Shown here piece after piece: positions 12,917 through 23,544 of a DNA stretch of 64,000 nucleotides (its first letter is position 1; each line of letters opens with the position of its first letter). Location: NCBI GenBank assembly GCA_963854835.1, contig OY978526.1, forward strand, positions 12,913,277-12,977,276, written 5' to 3'. A model generated the notes under the pieces. The model worked only from the letters and a program-made list of their open reading frames with translations, made no database searches and was not told where the DNA came from. Source of the DNA: Megamerina dolium. Taxonomy: Eukaryota; Arthropoda; Insecta; Diptera; Megamerinidae. Both the position numbers and the translations under genes were made by a program.

Positions 12917-15002
12917 GAAAATAACCTTACATAATCAGCAGCACAAAACAAAGTTCATTTGCTACTATTACTGCTGCTGCTGCTGCTGTTGCTGTAACGA
13001 GCAACGCATGCAATTTACTCCTTTCATATATTCGTGTTATTTGTGTGGGCGTGTAATGCACAAAGACACTTTGACTTTGGCTTACTGCATTTATTTGTTC
13101 AGTTGCTTCTGCTCATTCGATGGTTCATTCACATTTTGACAATAGTGCAATGCTACAATATGTTGTAGATTAAATTTCATAACAGCAAAAGCGACAGTGG
13201 CTGCAGCAGCAGCAGTAATAATAATGGCAGTAGCTGTAAGAAGAACATTGAATTTCACTTGCAATGAGTTACCAAACCCAACTAGAAACTAGAGCTGCTT
13301 CTTGCTGTTATAACAAAAGCCAACGCCAAAGGATATCTTATTAAATATCGCCTCGCCTTTCTTTCTCTATCATAACTCTTTCAGTTTCCCAGTCTTTTTC
13401 TCTCTAGCACATCTATATTATTATATATACACAGACACACTCACACTCAGTCTGTGCTCTCATCCCACGACACATTCACTAACTGAATCGTGATTCAACA
13501 CCAACATCCATAACAATGCCAGCAAACACAATTGCGCTTCAAAAACGCAAAATGTGATTGAATTCATTTAGAGTTGCGATTGTTGTTAGTCACACACGCA
13601 GCCAACGAACTTATTTCATTTGAAAAATAAACGAAAATGAAATTTGATGTAATATAAAATAAAAACGTGTAACTTTTTAGCAAGTATGTATGTATATAAC
13701 AGATTCGCTGGTGGTGCATTGGTGCATTATGACATTGTACATTTATGTTCCACATCAGAAGAAATCCTTGAATATCAAACTACAACCTTTGAAATGTTCA
13801 ATCAAAAGGCTGTTGTGCATTGTTATAATATCACAGTAAAAGAGGTACTAATAACAAAATACACCACTGCGTATGAGTTCCATTTAATTTGCATATGAGA
13901 TAAATATTAATCATCCGACATGGTGCACATATTCTTTTACACTTGTATGAATGTGCTTAATTACCAATATCAACAAATGAATTAATTGTTATGTGAGACA
14001 GACAATTCATGGTGTACATCATGTATGTTCTTCTACATGCAACACAAATCAGTATTGTCAATAAATGTCCTTCGAACATTTAATGACTATCAGCGGCAGC
14101 GACTAGCAGCTGTGGCTATGGCTGTGGCTGCTACCACCTCATCAGTTGAAGAATTTTAATTAATTATTGTGTTTGCTCGAAATGAGCAAGGATACTAAAT
14201 CACCACAGACAAGCTCAAGCCAGTAAGTGAACGATTTAAAAAATAGTTTCAACATTCATTTTCATCAGAATCCACACAGAGCCAAAAGAGAACAATGAAA
14301 AATTGAAAGAGAAATAAAATCAAACAAAAAAAAATAATAAAAAAATAAAAGAGAAAAACAATGTATGTTATTGAGTGTCCTTTGAGCGAGTTTAAGCGCA
14401 ATTTGTGTTATGTGTGTGTGTGTGTGTGTTTGGTGAAAGTGTAATGCCACCATCAATTCACCACAGAAATCAACCAATGTACTTTGGTGGTAGTTTCATG
14501 CTGCTATGATGGTGTTTTTTTTTTCCATTCCTCCGTTTTTTTTTTTGTATTCTTCATTGCTTCAAAGCTTCTTAACAAATGGCATATACAATGGAATGGA
14601 TATTCTCTTGTATGCAAAACTATTGTGTGATCTATATAGAGTGAGTGAGTACTATACGTATAAGCTACTATTGATGAAAGTACACTTTGTAATACCCCAT
14701 CAATTCGACAAACGAGAGATTTACGCAACGATGCAAAGACACACTGAACAACATTACACCAATTGCCACGTACTTTATTAATTCCCACGATTCTTGTGCG
14801 ATAAATGTGTATATATATGTATATGCGTGTATATGTTGCACCATACAATATATATAGAATACAGTAAATGTATATAAAAACATCTATATCTTTTTCCCCG
14901 TCTCTTTCATTCACTTTAATTTATTTTTTGTTTTATTTTTATTGTCTTGAAATATTTTTGCATTCCATTTTCTTCATTCTGTCTACATTCTGCTCATTTT
15001 AG

Positions 15003-15428
15003 ATACAATATTTCATGGACGGTCGACTCACATACACCCATCGAGGAATACAAATTATCCTTCCGAAGGTTGCCACAAGGACATGAGGTCGATAACTCCA
15101 TAGATGCGCATACCGCACACTCATCGTCATCGTCAATGTTACAACTGTACAATGGTGGTGCTGGTCTGGGTGGTGGTGGTGGTGGTGGTGTTGGTAGTGC
15201 CAGTAGTATTGGTGGTGGCGGTAGTATCCTAGGCAACACCAACCATAATCATCGTATCAGCAATATTGGTCTTGGCAGTTATGGCAACGTTATGCATTGG
15301 GGCCGCAATGATTGGCGCGATGTAGTGCTGCCAGCGATGCCATTGTCACATCATTACACGCAAGGGATGAGTTACATGATTCGCGGTTTGGATCCGGATC
15401 AACATTATGAGGCCACCGTGCAAGCGAG
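15003..15428 (+). CDS. Exon with most of a fibronectin type III domain carrying a Gly/Ser/His-rich insert
   Basis: The acceptor is AG at 15001-15002 and the donor GTGAGT starts at 15429. The first base completes a Lys codon with the two bases left at 5686; the exon then reads YNISWTVDSHTPIEEYKLSF, a typical FN3 B-C strand region with its core Trp at 15016-15018. The later part, from DWRDVVLP to GLDPDQHYEATVQAR, is the E-F strand region with the conserved Tyr. Between them lies an insert of about 55 residues: a Ser run, a Gly-rich tract at about 15154-15225, then Asn/His-rich sequence. This sits where FN3 domains have the C-C' to E loops, so it should be a surface loop that keeps the fold. The insert is encoded by GGT-type repeats, and codon slippage probably produced it. 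The exon ends in phase 2, and the split Arg codon is finished at 18689. Expected location is extracellular, membrane-proximal. Confidence 0.92.
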
Positions 15429-18400
15429 GTGAGTACTTATTAAGTGGTAATATGGCATATACTCGAAATGAAAACAAAAAAATGTAGCTGACAATATTAA
15501 AATGTAAATCCCACCCAACAACTCAATATGCCAAAAAAAAAAAAATATTATATTTAACTTTATTGTACATACCGTCTCACAACTCTCCAATGATTTAACT
15601 TAATGATGACGCAGGTTATCATTAAGCGGTGTATGAAAGAGAAATTGTGATGGTGGTGCATTGCATTTCTTGGCATTCGTTGCTTCCTTTTTGGCTTTTG
15701 GTTTTATGGTATACCTATTTTATTCTTTGTTTAAAATTTTCATTTTTATTACGCGTTGTTAAATTGCAAATTTCTTTATTTTATATCTATATACAAGTAT
15801 ATGTGTTTGTGTGTGTGTTGTGGCACGATGACATTTTTCTCACTTTATGTTTGTCGCTTAAGGTCTCTTAACATTTTCATTAGTTTTGCTATTGAGTTGG
15901 CCAGACCAGTCAGGTTTAACTGACTGAAACAGCAAAAATGTGCATTATTTCGAAATGCTGTCGTCCGCGTGCTAGCATAAGCAGAAAGGCCACAGTGCCA
16001 AAAGGAATACATTTTTCAACTTGCTTACTGTTGCATTCAAAACATAATGCGGTGAAAAATATTCAAATGAATTATGTCAAGAACCAAACACGTTAGATCG
16101 TAGATGGATGAAATTTTCTCACAGATGTTATGATTTCTTTTTCTCCTCCATTTTTTTGCACATATTTGATTAATGCAAAATGTAAAGATTTTTGATGAAA
16201 ACTTGAATTTGAATCTTAATAGAGGGCAGTAAAACAAAAAGGATGGCATTAATAATGCATTTTAGCATTTGAATACTTGTAATAGTCTTTGGCAGCTGGA
16301 TGGCCCATATTTTTTTTTATGAAAACAAAAAATAATAAATAATTCAGAATTGTATATTTAACTTTTTTTTATTAAATTTTTAGAGAAAATTCAACTATTG
16401 TGAATCTTTTTTGTTTAAAAATTCACTAATGTGGACCTTGTTGCCAGCGTAAATATTGCAGTAAAATTACTGGGGTTATAGAAGAAAAAGCAATCAACTT
16501 CGTTAATATTGATGGTTCGATATCACTTAGCATTATGGGTGGTACTTGACAAAAACAATTTTTAAGGGAGGTAGGCTTAGTTTTTATTTTGCTAATTTAA
16601 ATGCACTTGTCAAAGTCCAATAATATTACTTTATATTTCCATATGCAAAATCTGCAAAAAGCACTTTTCCATGGGAGGTTCCACCAATACTTAAGTTCTC
16701 TATTTTTACAGTGAATATAATCACAAATAGCGAATTGCAGCTTCATAAATAGCTTTATATTTTCATAAGAAAGCTACAAAAATATACATTCGAAAACATA
16801 TGTTTTTGTATGAGAAGTAGGAATCGTTTTTATCCAATTATACCCAAGCTCTGACCACACCAAATACGGCTTCCATTTTCTTAAATCTAAGCAAACCTCA
16901 TTTAAGGTTAGTCGAAGGCCGCATATGAGGCAGTTAAGTATAATCTGCATTAAATGGAAATTAAGATAGTCAAATATCGCATGATTTTTGCCACTGTCCA
17001 ACATCAGTTTGCATTAGAAATAAATTGTTGAGTACAGTCTTTCTCAGTTTGTCTTTTAGTAAAATAATTTTTCGGCAAAAATAACTTAATTCATTAATAT
17101 AACATAGACTATATTGCTCAAATAGGCACAATAAATACAAAATAATTTGTAGCTTATCATATTTAAAATGAAATTCATATTGAAAATTATTATTAGAAAA
17201 AATTTTATAAAATCGTAACCCCGGAAATTGGACTAAAACTATTCATTCTGGATAATCCGAATGGATTGGCAACTCAAGCTAAGCTCTTAAGAGACTAGTA
17301 TGTTATCATAAGCAAGATCATTTTCAAAAAATATATACGAGTGGTGTGAAAAATAAATTTTCAAAAGAAAAACATTCAATCACACATTCATACAACCATA
17401 AATATAAATGTATGTATATACATTTCCATGGCTACTATTCGTGAACTCATGAAATTCTCTCAATTATCAGCTTCATAGAGTTGCATAACCCCCTTTTCAC
17501 ATGTTAATATCCAAAGTATATGACACGTGATAGGCCATGTTAACTGACATAATACAACAGTGTATGTTGAGAACAATTATATTCAACTTCAACTATAGCA
17601 TAGCTGACTCTCACATGTACCTACATACATACATACATATGTAGTTGGTATATTCACGTACATATATTCACCTATGGGAGGTCATTAATGTTAATGATGT
17701 TTTTCTTGTTATTGTTGTTGTAGTTTATGTTATTGTTGTTGTTGTTGTGATTACTAGTGTTGTCCACGGCATTGTCGTCGTTAATATTTGTTAATTTAGC
17801 ATAATTTAGCTACTTGCCGCTGGCATTTTAGAAACATACAAATACATATTACACACACACACACACACACACATGGAGTTGGAGAAAACTAAGGACACAT
17901 ATTGTGTTATACATACATATTTCTATAGGTGAATGCACTACAATGTATGCGATATACAGTAGTTTTATGTAGTTACTATGAATGACATGCTTAACAGCTA
18001 TTAATAGTGACGTGCTATGAATTTACTGCAAATATTATATGTCGCAATAGAAGCAACGGAACAGCCAGCAGCAGCAACAACAACAACAACATGAAACGAA
18101 TTATATATTTTTCTTTTGTTTTTAATTTTGTGATAAAAATGTATTATGTCAACGCTTAAGGTACTTTAATTTAAACTATATGCATATTAGAGTGGTTCCA
18201 AAAATTTTGATTTACATCAATTTAAAAAATTTTAAATAGTTAAATTTTAATTTTACTCCAAGTAATTACTATATTTAGTTTGAACAATATTGAAGTACCT
18301 TTAATGGATTTGGATTTATTTTATTAACCAAAAAGGGGCATAAGAATGATGATTTTACACTTTGCACATGAAAATATTAGCTTGTTAAGCCACCAAGTTT

Positions 18401-18437
18401 TAGCTTAATATGTAAATATAAATAGTAAAGAATCGGC
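15429..18437 (+). other. Intron inside the FN3 domain, 5' part
   Basis: Consensus GTGAGT donor, then about 3 kb of AT-rich DNA with (TG)n, (GTT)n at about 17710-17750, (CA)n at 17852-17872 and (CAA)n at about 18070-18090. No exon found. Confidence 0.65.
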
Positions 18438-18585
18438 TAGGTGCCGTAGCTCAGTGGTTGGTGTGTTGGCCATCTGATCTATAGGTGGTGGTTCAATCCC
18501 CGGCGGATGCATAACAATTTTAATATCGAAAGGATTTTTCTTTCGAACGGTACCCACCTGTCGGCAAGCAATTGGCAATTCTTCT
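18438..18585 (+). mobile_element. tRNA-derived SINE, copy 1 (3'-truncated)
   Basis: The head looks like a tRNA gene: an A-box-like TAGCTCAGTGGT at 18447-18458 and a B-box-like GGTTCAATCCC at 18490-18500, about 31 bp apart as in pol III internal promoters. The following body (CGAACGGTACCCACCTGTCGG) is shared by the other copies. It stops after about 150 bp, missing the 3' half. It lies only about 100 bp upstream of the FN3 exon at 18689. Confidence 0.8.
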
Positions 18586-18688
18586 ATAATATAGACAATA
18601 GTATACATATACTTCTATACAATTTGTCAACTGTCTAATAATATTATTTTCATTCCATTCTCTTTCCTTTTCTCTTCAATTTACGTAG

Positions 18689-18747
18689 AAATCGTTATGG
18701 CTGGAGTGAGTTGACTCACAGTTTTCTCTTTTCAACGTCATCAAACG
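18689..18747 (+). CDS. Short exon: last strand of the FN3 domain
   Basis: A 59-nt exon lies between acceptor TACGTAG (ending 18688) and donor GTAAGT (from 18748). With the two bases carried from 15428 it reads R-NRYGWSELTHSFLFSTSSN. NRYGWSE is the classic FN3 G-strand motif (N-x-x-G-x-S), so the preceding ATVQAR continues straight into it. It ends in phase 1 (one base of the next codon). The 3' neighbour is uncertain: both the 45-nt exon at 38127 and the terminal exon at 41158 accept phase 1. The exon is too short to find by ORF length; phase and motif support it. Confidence 0.9.
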
Positions 18748-19153
18748 GTAAGTGGCTTGAAGGTGAATTATAATTATTTGTCTTCGAAGAGAAAAAAATA
18801 AGTGTCATATCAGTGGCAGTACCAGTTGTACTATGAAGTAACAAGACGAACAACAACAATGAATATTTTTATTTACATATTTGATTTATTGAAGCAGAAC
18901 AAAAAATTGTTTTTTTTTTTTTTAATAAAAATAGTACAAAAACCATTTCGTATATGCATGCATTTAATTTGCATACGAATTAAATACTCACACTTATATA
19001 CTATCATATAAAAAAACCTTACGAAAATATACACATGTGCTTGATCTTTGGTTATTTATAATGGAGAAATAGTACAGTAGGAATTATTTTGGTCATTTTA
19101 CATGCCATAATAGTATAATATTAAGTTTTTACTTTTGATCAATAATGTTGATG

Positions 19154-19156
19154 ATA

Positions 19157-19196
<40 letters not shown>

Positions 19197-19205
19197 CGAT
19201 GATGA
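19154..19205. repeat. (GAT)n microsatellite
   Basis: About 17 GAT units with one GAC interruption; the reverse strand gives a spurious poly-Ile frame. Confidence 0.95.
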
Positions 19206-20290
19206 TAACTGTAGATAATATTTTGATACGCTTATGCTCATGATTACTTGAACCCATAAATAAACGAAAGACACATGTCATGCATACATATATGTGTATG
19301 TACATAAGATAAGACTTATTGCATGTGCGTGTAAATGAATGCATCAACTGAAAATCAGTTGTAATTTTAATTTACATATTTATATATGACTACATCCTTA
19401 TATTTATATTATACATCAGAATATGTGAGTGAGCTAAATGAATGAGTGTTTAAATGGAAATGCATATATTAAGGTGAGTCATATTATTCGAAAAACAATA
19501 GTTCTAAGCAAAAATATTAATGAAACCATTAATATAATAGTAAAATGGATAGAATAGAATATCAAATTTTATTAATAAAATAAAAAAATTGTAATTTCTA
19601 ATATTTCAAAGACATAATGCCTTCGATTTATATGTTTTCTTACTTAAGAACAGTCACAACAATTCTAAAAATTCCTATTCCTGATATTCCAAATTTATTT
19701 TCCACCAATGAACACAACGACTTTACATTTTGTCCAAAAGAATCGCACAGAATTCTGGATTTTATACAATAAAATGTTGACACACCCTATGTCAACAATG
19801 ATTTATTGCAATAAAATTATTTGAAAATAAAGCAAATGTATAAAATTGGATTTTCACATTTCCATGCATAGTACATATGTTGTATGTATGTATGTAAAAT
19901 TATCATAATAAATTGTTGCAACAACAATAATAAGAACTCAGACGAGTTTACATATAAAAAGCACACACACAGAAATACACATATTCATGTGTGTTTGTGC
20001 AATAAAATATTGCACTTATCTTGCTGAATTCACACACACACACACACACAGCCACACACACATGCCATATGTAGGTACATATATAAACAGAAGCAATGCA
20101 TATGAGTATATAAGAGATAAACTTGTAAAATGTAGGAATATACATATATTCATGTGATCGCATCTCTGTCGTTATTACCATAGTACCGTCAAGTTATGAC
20201 ACAAATGTGAATATGGGTTTGTTGTTGTTGCTGTTGTAAATGTTAAATACAATGAGACGTACTCACTCACACATATGCTTTAAAATCATG

Positions 20291-20293
<3 letters not shown>

Positions 20294-20323
<30 letters not shown>
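20294..20323. repeat. (CT)n microsatellite
   Basis: About 15 CT units (GA on the other strand). GAGA-type arrays can bind GAF in flies, but no promoter is seen here. Confidence 0.9.
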
Positions 20324-20327
<4 letters not shown>

Positions 20328-22086
20328 AAGTATGTCTATCTCTCTAATTCTCTAACCAACATTCACTCACTTAGTTGCTTATATATCATTTATACTCACT
20401 CATTCATACTTTTATTTTGATTTTATTTATATGTGCTTTAGATTTGACAACAATCTAATAATGCTCTCATTGATGTATTCTTCCATCCTAAGGCACATTA
20501 ACAATTGCTTATATGAAAATATATATTTATAGTACATCAGATTTCATAGAAAGATCAAAACTTTATTTTTGGATTTATATAATTCTTATTTCGCTATGCA
20601 TTACCACTTTTTATTGTAAAATGACATACGAACTGCTATGAACTTCAAATATACTCATATGCCTTCATACAAACAAATATGATATGTAAATGTATAAGTA
20701 TGTGTAAATGTAATTTCAACAATTTAACAATGTCCAGCACGTTTATTACTCTACTACCGCATTCTATAGAACACTTTATGTAATTTTGCTTTACAATTAG
20801 AATAATGCTTAAGCGTGATACGTAAGGATACCACATTATAAGTACGTATAGTATACAGAGCTTCATAATGTTATAATGTTTGTGTTTGATTTCCAAATGG
20901 AGTCATATTTAGCCTTGAGTCTTGAGTCTTGAGTGGATGAAGAACTCACTATTGTCACTGATGAACAATAAATTTTATCGATTCTATAATATTTGGGACA
21001 CAAAAGATATTTTAGGAGGCAGTGTCAACTCTTTGGAGCAACCTACTACAGTTAAATTATTATAATATTTGTCTAGCTTGTCTGCCTCATGAATGTTCTT
21101 CTCCATCTCGTTTTATTTTCAATTAAAATTAAACTACTTTATTTAATCTACTCTGATAACTTACCTAATCCCGTCTAACCTGTAAAATTGATCCCAATTG
21201 AAAATGTAGAAAATCAGAAATCTATATTCAAATCGAACTCAGTTGTCTCTGTTTTTAATGTTTCCCACACTAATGCCAACTTAAGACTAAAATTACACTT
21301 TTAAATTGTTCTGAACTGAATGAGAATTTTTATATTAAGCATATGTGATGAAGGAGTCTTACCATATCTTCTTATATGGACTAACGTCTGTAAAATCCTA
21401 GGCCTTTATTTTTAATTTTTTCTGAATTGAATGAGAATTGTCATATTGGAAGCCATGTAATAAAAATTCCATTTTCATAGAACTCTTATGGTATGTAACC
21501 TTCGAATAATTTTTAATTGAGCTGAAGTTACAAAATAAACCAAACTTAATGATTCGCTGGTAAAAACATCAAAAAAAATTTTTTTTTTTTTTGAGGTGAG
21601 GCTTGTTCATGCATGGACATGTTTGATGACGATGAATGATGATCGATCATATTTACAACGATAAGAGATATGTTATATTGTTATTCACTAATATAAATAA
21701 TTTTTCTATATAGCACTATTGTGCTAGTATGATTATAATAGGACTTGCTACTAGTAAAGAACAAATTCTCCATTTATATCATGTACCAATATTCAGCACT
21801 TGACTGTCATTGACAAATTTTGCTAGAATGTCATTATCACTGAATTGATTTTATCCAAAATTATTCAATACCTTTGAGTCCATTATCTTATCGTTTTCCA
21901 TTACCCACAATTACCTGTTATTATTTTATAGCGCATCCTCAAGAATTTTATATCGATTTGAAGGATTTTTAATGGAGACCGAATTATCATTGGCGGAAAA
22001 TTAAATAATAACTTCTGGAAGCAAACCATCGTTGTTTCGGATATTTACTAAAATTTTTTTTAATATTTTTTAAACGAATATTTATA

Positions 22087-22260
22087 AAACTCAGGAAAAG
22101 TGATGTCACATGGGTTCTGTTGTTCGGAACCGGCTGATATAAGTAGGTCCCTTCTAATACTGTCCGAAATTTAATATGCACAATATTACTGAAAGTGAGG
22201 CTAGGTCAAAGCACCCTTCGAGGCCTATTATTGCCACATACTTATTTATTTGTTTATTTA
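22087..22260 (+). mobile_element. tRNA-derived SINE, copy 2 (3' half only)
   Basis: Matches the 3' body of the copies at 48886 and 60481: the CTCAG-AAAAGTGATGTC segment, GTTCGGAAC, ATAAGTAGGTCCCTTCTAAT, and the end TGCCACATA-TTTATTT. The tRNA-like head is missing. Its T-rich end stops four bases before the mariner insertion at 22266. Confidence 0.8.
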
Positions 22261-22265
22261 CTATA

Positions 22266-23542
22266 CAAGGTGCAACAATTACGTATTAAGACTCGAACTA
22301 TATCTCAGCAACCAAGCGCGCAATCTATGTGAGAGTACATGCGTTTTGAAGCTTCAACCTTCCTCTACTAACTGTCAAAATTTCATGGCATTTGGTTGAC
22401 ATTTAATGTTTATTGACATTCATTTTACAAAACACGTGTTCGTTTGATGTTGAAATTTTAACATGGAGCAAAGAGCGGTCATTAAATTCCACGCAAAAAT
22501 TGATAAAAGTGCATCAGAAACATTCGGAATGATGCAGCAAGCATATGGCGATGCTTGTTTATCAAGTTCAAATGTTTTTATATGACATAAACGGTTTGTG
22601 GATGGCAGAGAGTCGCTGGAAGATGAAATAAAAGAAGGAAGGCCAATTTCAGTGCGGACGCCGAAAGCGATCCAGAAAGTTCGTGATTTTATTAGAGAAG
22701 ACAGCAATGCTTCCGTGAAAATGAAGGAAGAGGCCTTAAACATCAATAGAGAAACTATCCGACTCATTCTTCACGAGGATTTGGGCAAAACAAAGGTCTG
22801 CGCCAGATTTGTTCCACACACATTGACCGAGGACCAAAAATTAATGAGAGACAGTCATTCTAGAGACATGATTGCAGCTGCAGAAAATGATCTAAAGATC
22901 CTGAAAACAATTGTTACATGTGATGAAACATGGTGTTTCCAATACGATCGAGAAAACAAGCGTCAAAGTGCGGAATGGAAATCATAAAACTCACCACAAG
23001 CCAAAAAAACACGAAGAGTTCCATCAAAAATCGAAACCATGCTCATCACATTCTTCGATAGCAAAGGAATTGTCCACAAAGAATTTGTTGCAACTGGTCA
23101 AACAGTTACTTCCGCATGTTACCTCGAAGTTTTGAAGCGTTTCATCCAAAAACTTGGTCTCTGTCGCACGATAATGCACCGAGTCACAGAGCACTCATTG
23201 TTCGTCAATTTTTGGCTCGAAATCAGGTCTGTGTGTTGAATCACCCGCCGTATTCACCTGATTTGGCACCGTGCGACTTCTTTTTGTTCCCAAAACTGAA
23301 ATTGAAGTTGAAACGATGCTTTTTTGATGACATTCAGACCATACAGCGGGCTTCGACGAGGGCACTGGAGGCAATTCCGAAAAATGAACTGGAACACACG
23401 TTTCAATCACTATTAAATCGATGTAACAAGTGTATTGAATCAGGAGGAGAATATTTCGAATAAATATACCGAAAAATTAGCAGATATCGTGTTCTAATTG
23501 TGTTTTCTAGAGGCAGTCTTAATACATAATTGTCACACCTTG
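22266..23542 (+). mobile_element. Full-length mariner element, lineage 2, with both inverted ends
   Basis: The element is 1,277 bp, the normal mariner size. The left end begins CAAGGTGCAACAATTACGTA and the right end is its inverted copy, 28 bp with three mismatches. TA dinucleotides flank both ends (22264-22265 and 23543-23544), the standard mariner target duplication. The internal gene is on the + strand and is dead. Confidence 0.93.
22463..23463 (+). pseudogene. Broken mariner transposase (D,D34D) of the 22266 element
   Basis: Transposases of this family cut and paste their own DNA at TA sites using a catalytic Asp triad. The remnant starts at ATG 22463 (MEQRAVIKFH) and ends with GGEYFE then TAA at 23461-23463. 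It covers a helix-turn-helix N-terminus, then GRPISVRTPKAIQKV, the first catalytic block VTCDETW (Asp codon 22922-22924), HDNAPSH (Asp 23170-23172) and YSPDLAPCDFF (Asp 23275-23277). The last two Asp have 34 residues between them, which defines D,D34D. Breaks: an in-frame TGA at 22583-22585, where relatives have Trp; a frameshift near 22985; and another near 23160. All three Asp codons survive but lie in different frames, so no active protein is possible. It differs from the lineages at 6950 and 35206. Confidence 0.92.
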
Positions 23543-23544
23543 TA

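Larger units (their letters stand above)
8011..15002 (+). other. Intron between Ig and FN3 exons, second part
   Basis: Nearly 7 kb of AT-rich intron with microsatellites: (TCA)n 9107-9152, ATC arrays 10958-10988, (TA)n 11080-11102 and 12831-12856, (CAA)n 12876-12916, GCT/GCA runs at 12970-12993 and 13203-13217, (TG)n 14409-14430. A pyrimidine stretch and TTTTAG at 14997-15002 form the acceptor of the FN3 exon. No second gene is evident. Confidence 0.65.
18748..22086 (+). other. Large 3' intron of the FN3 region, first segment
   Basis: GTAAGT donor, then AT-rich DNA with (GAT)n at 19154-19205, (CA)n at about 20032-20050 and (CT)n at 20294-20323. No coding exon detected. Confidence 0.65.

Noticed and set aside
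15405..15590. Minus-strand and other small frames overlapping the FN3 exon
   Set aside because: Shadows of the real exon and of its intron.
18447..18500. tRNA gene
   Set aside because: A and B boxes are present but the sequence recurs with a constant body and target duplication at other loci, so it is a SINE head; the tRNA cloverleaf is not complete.
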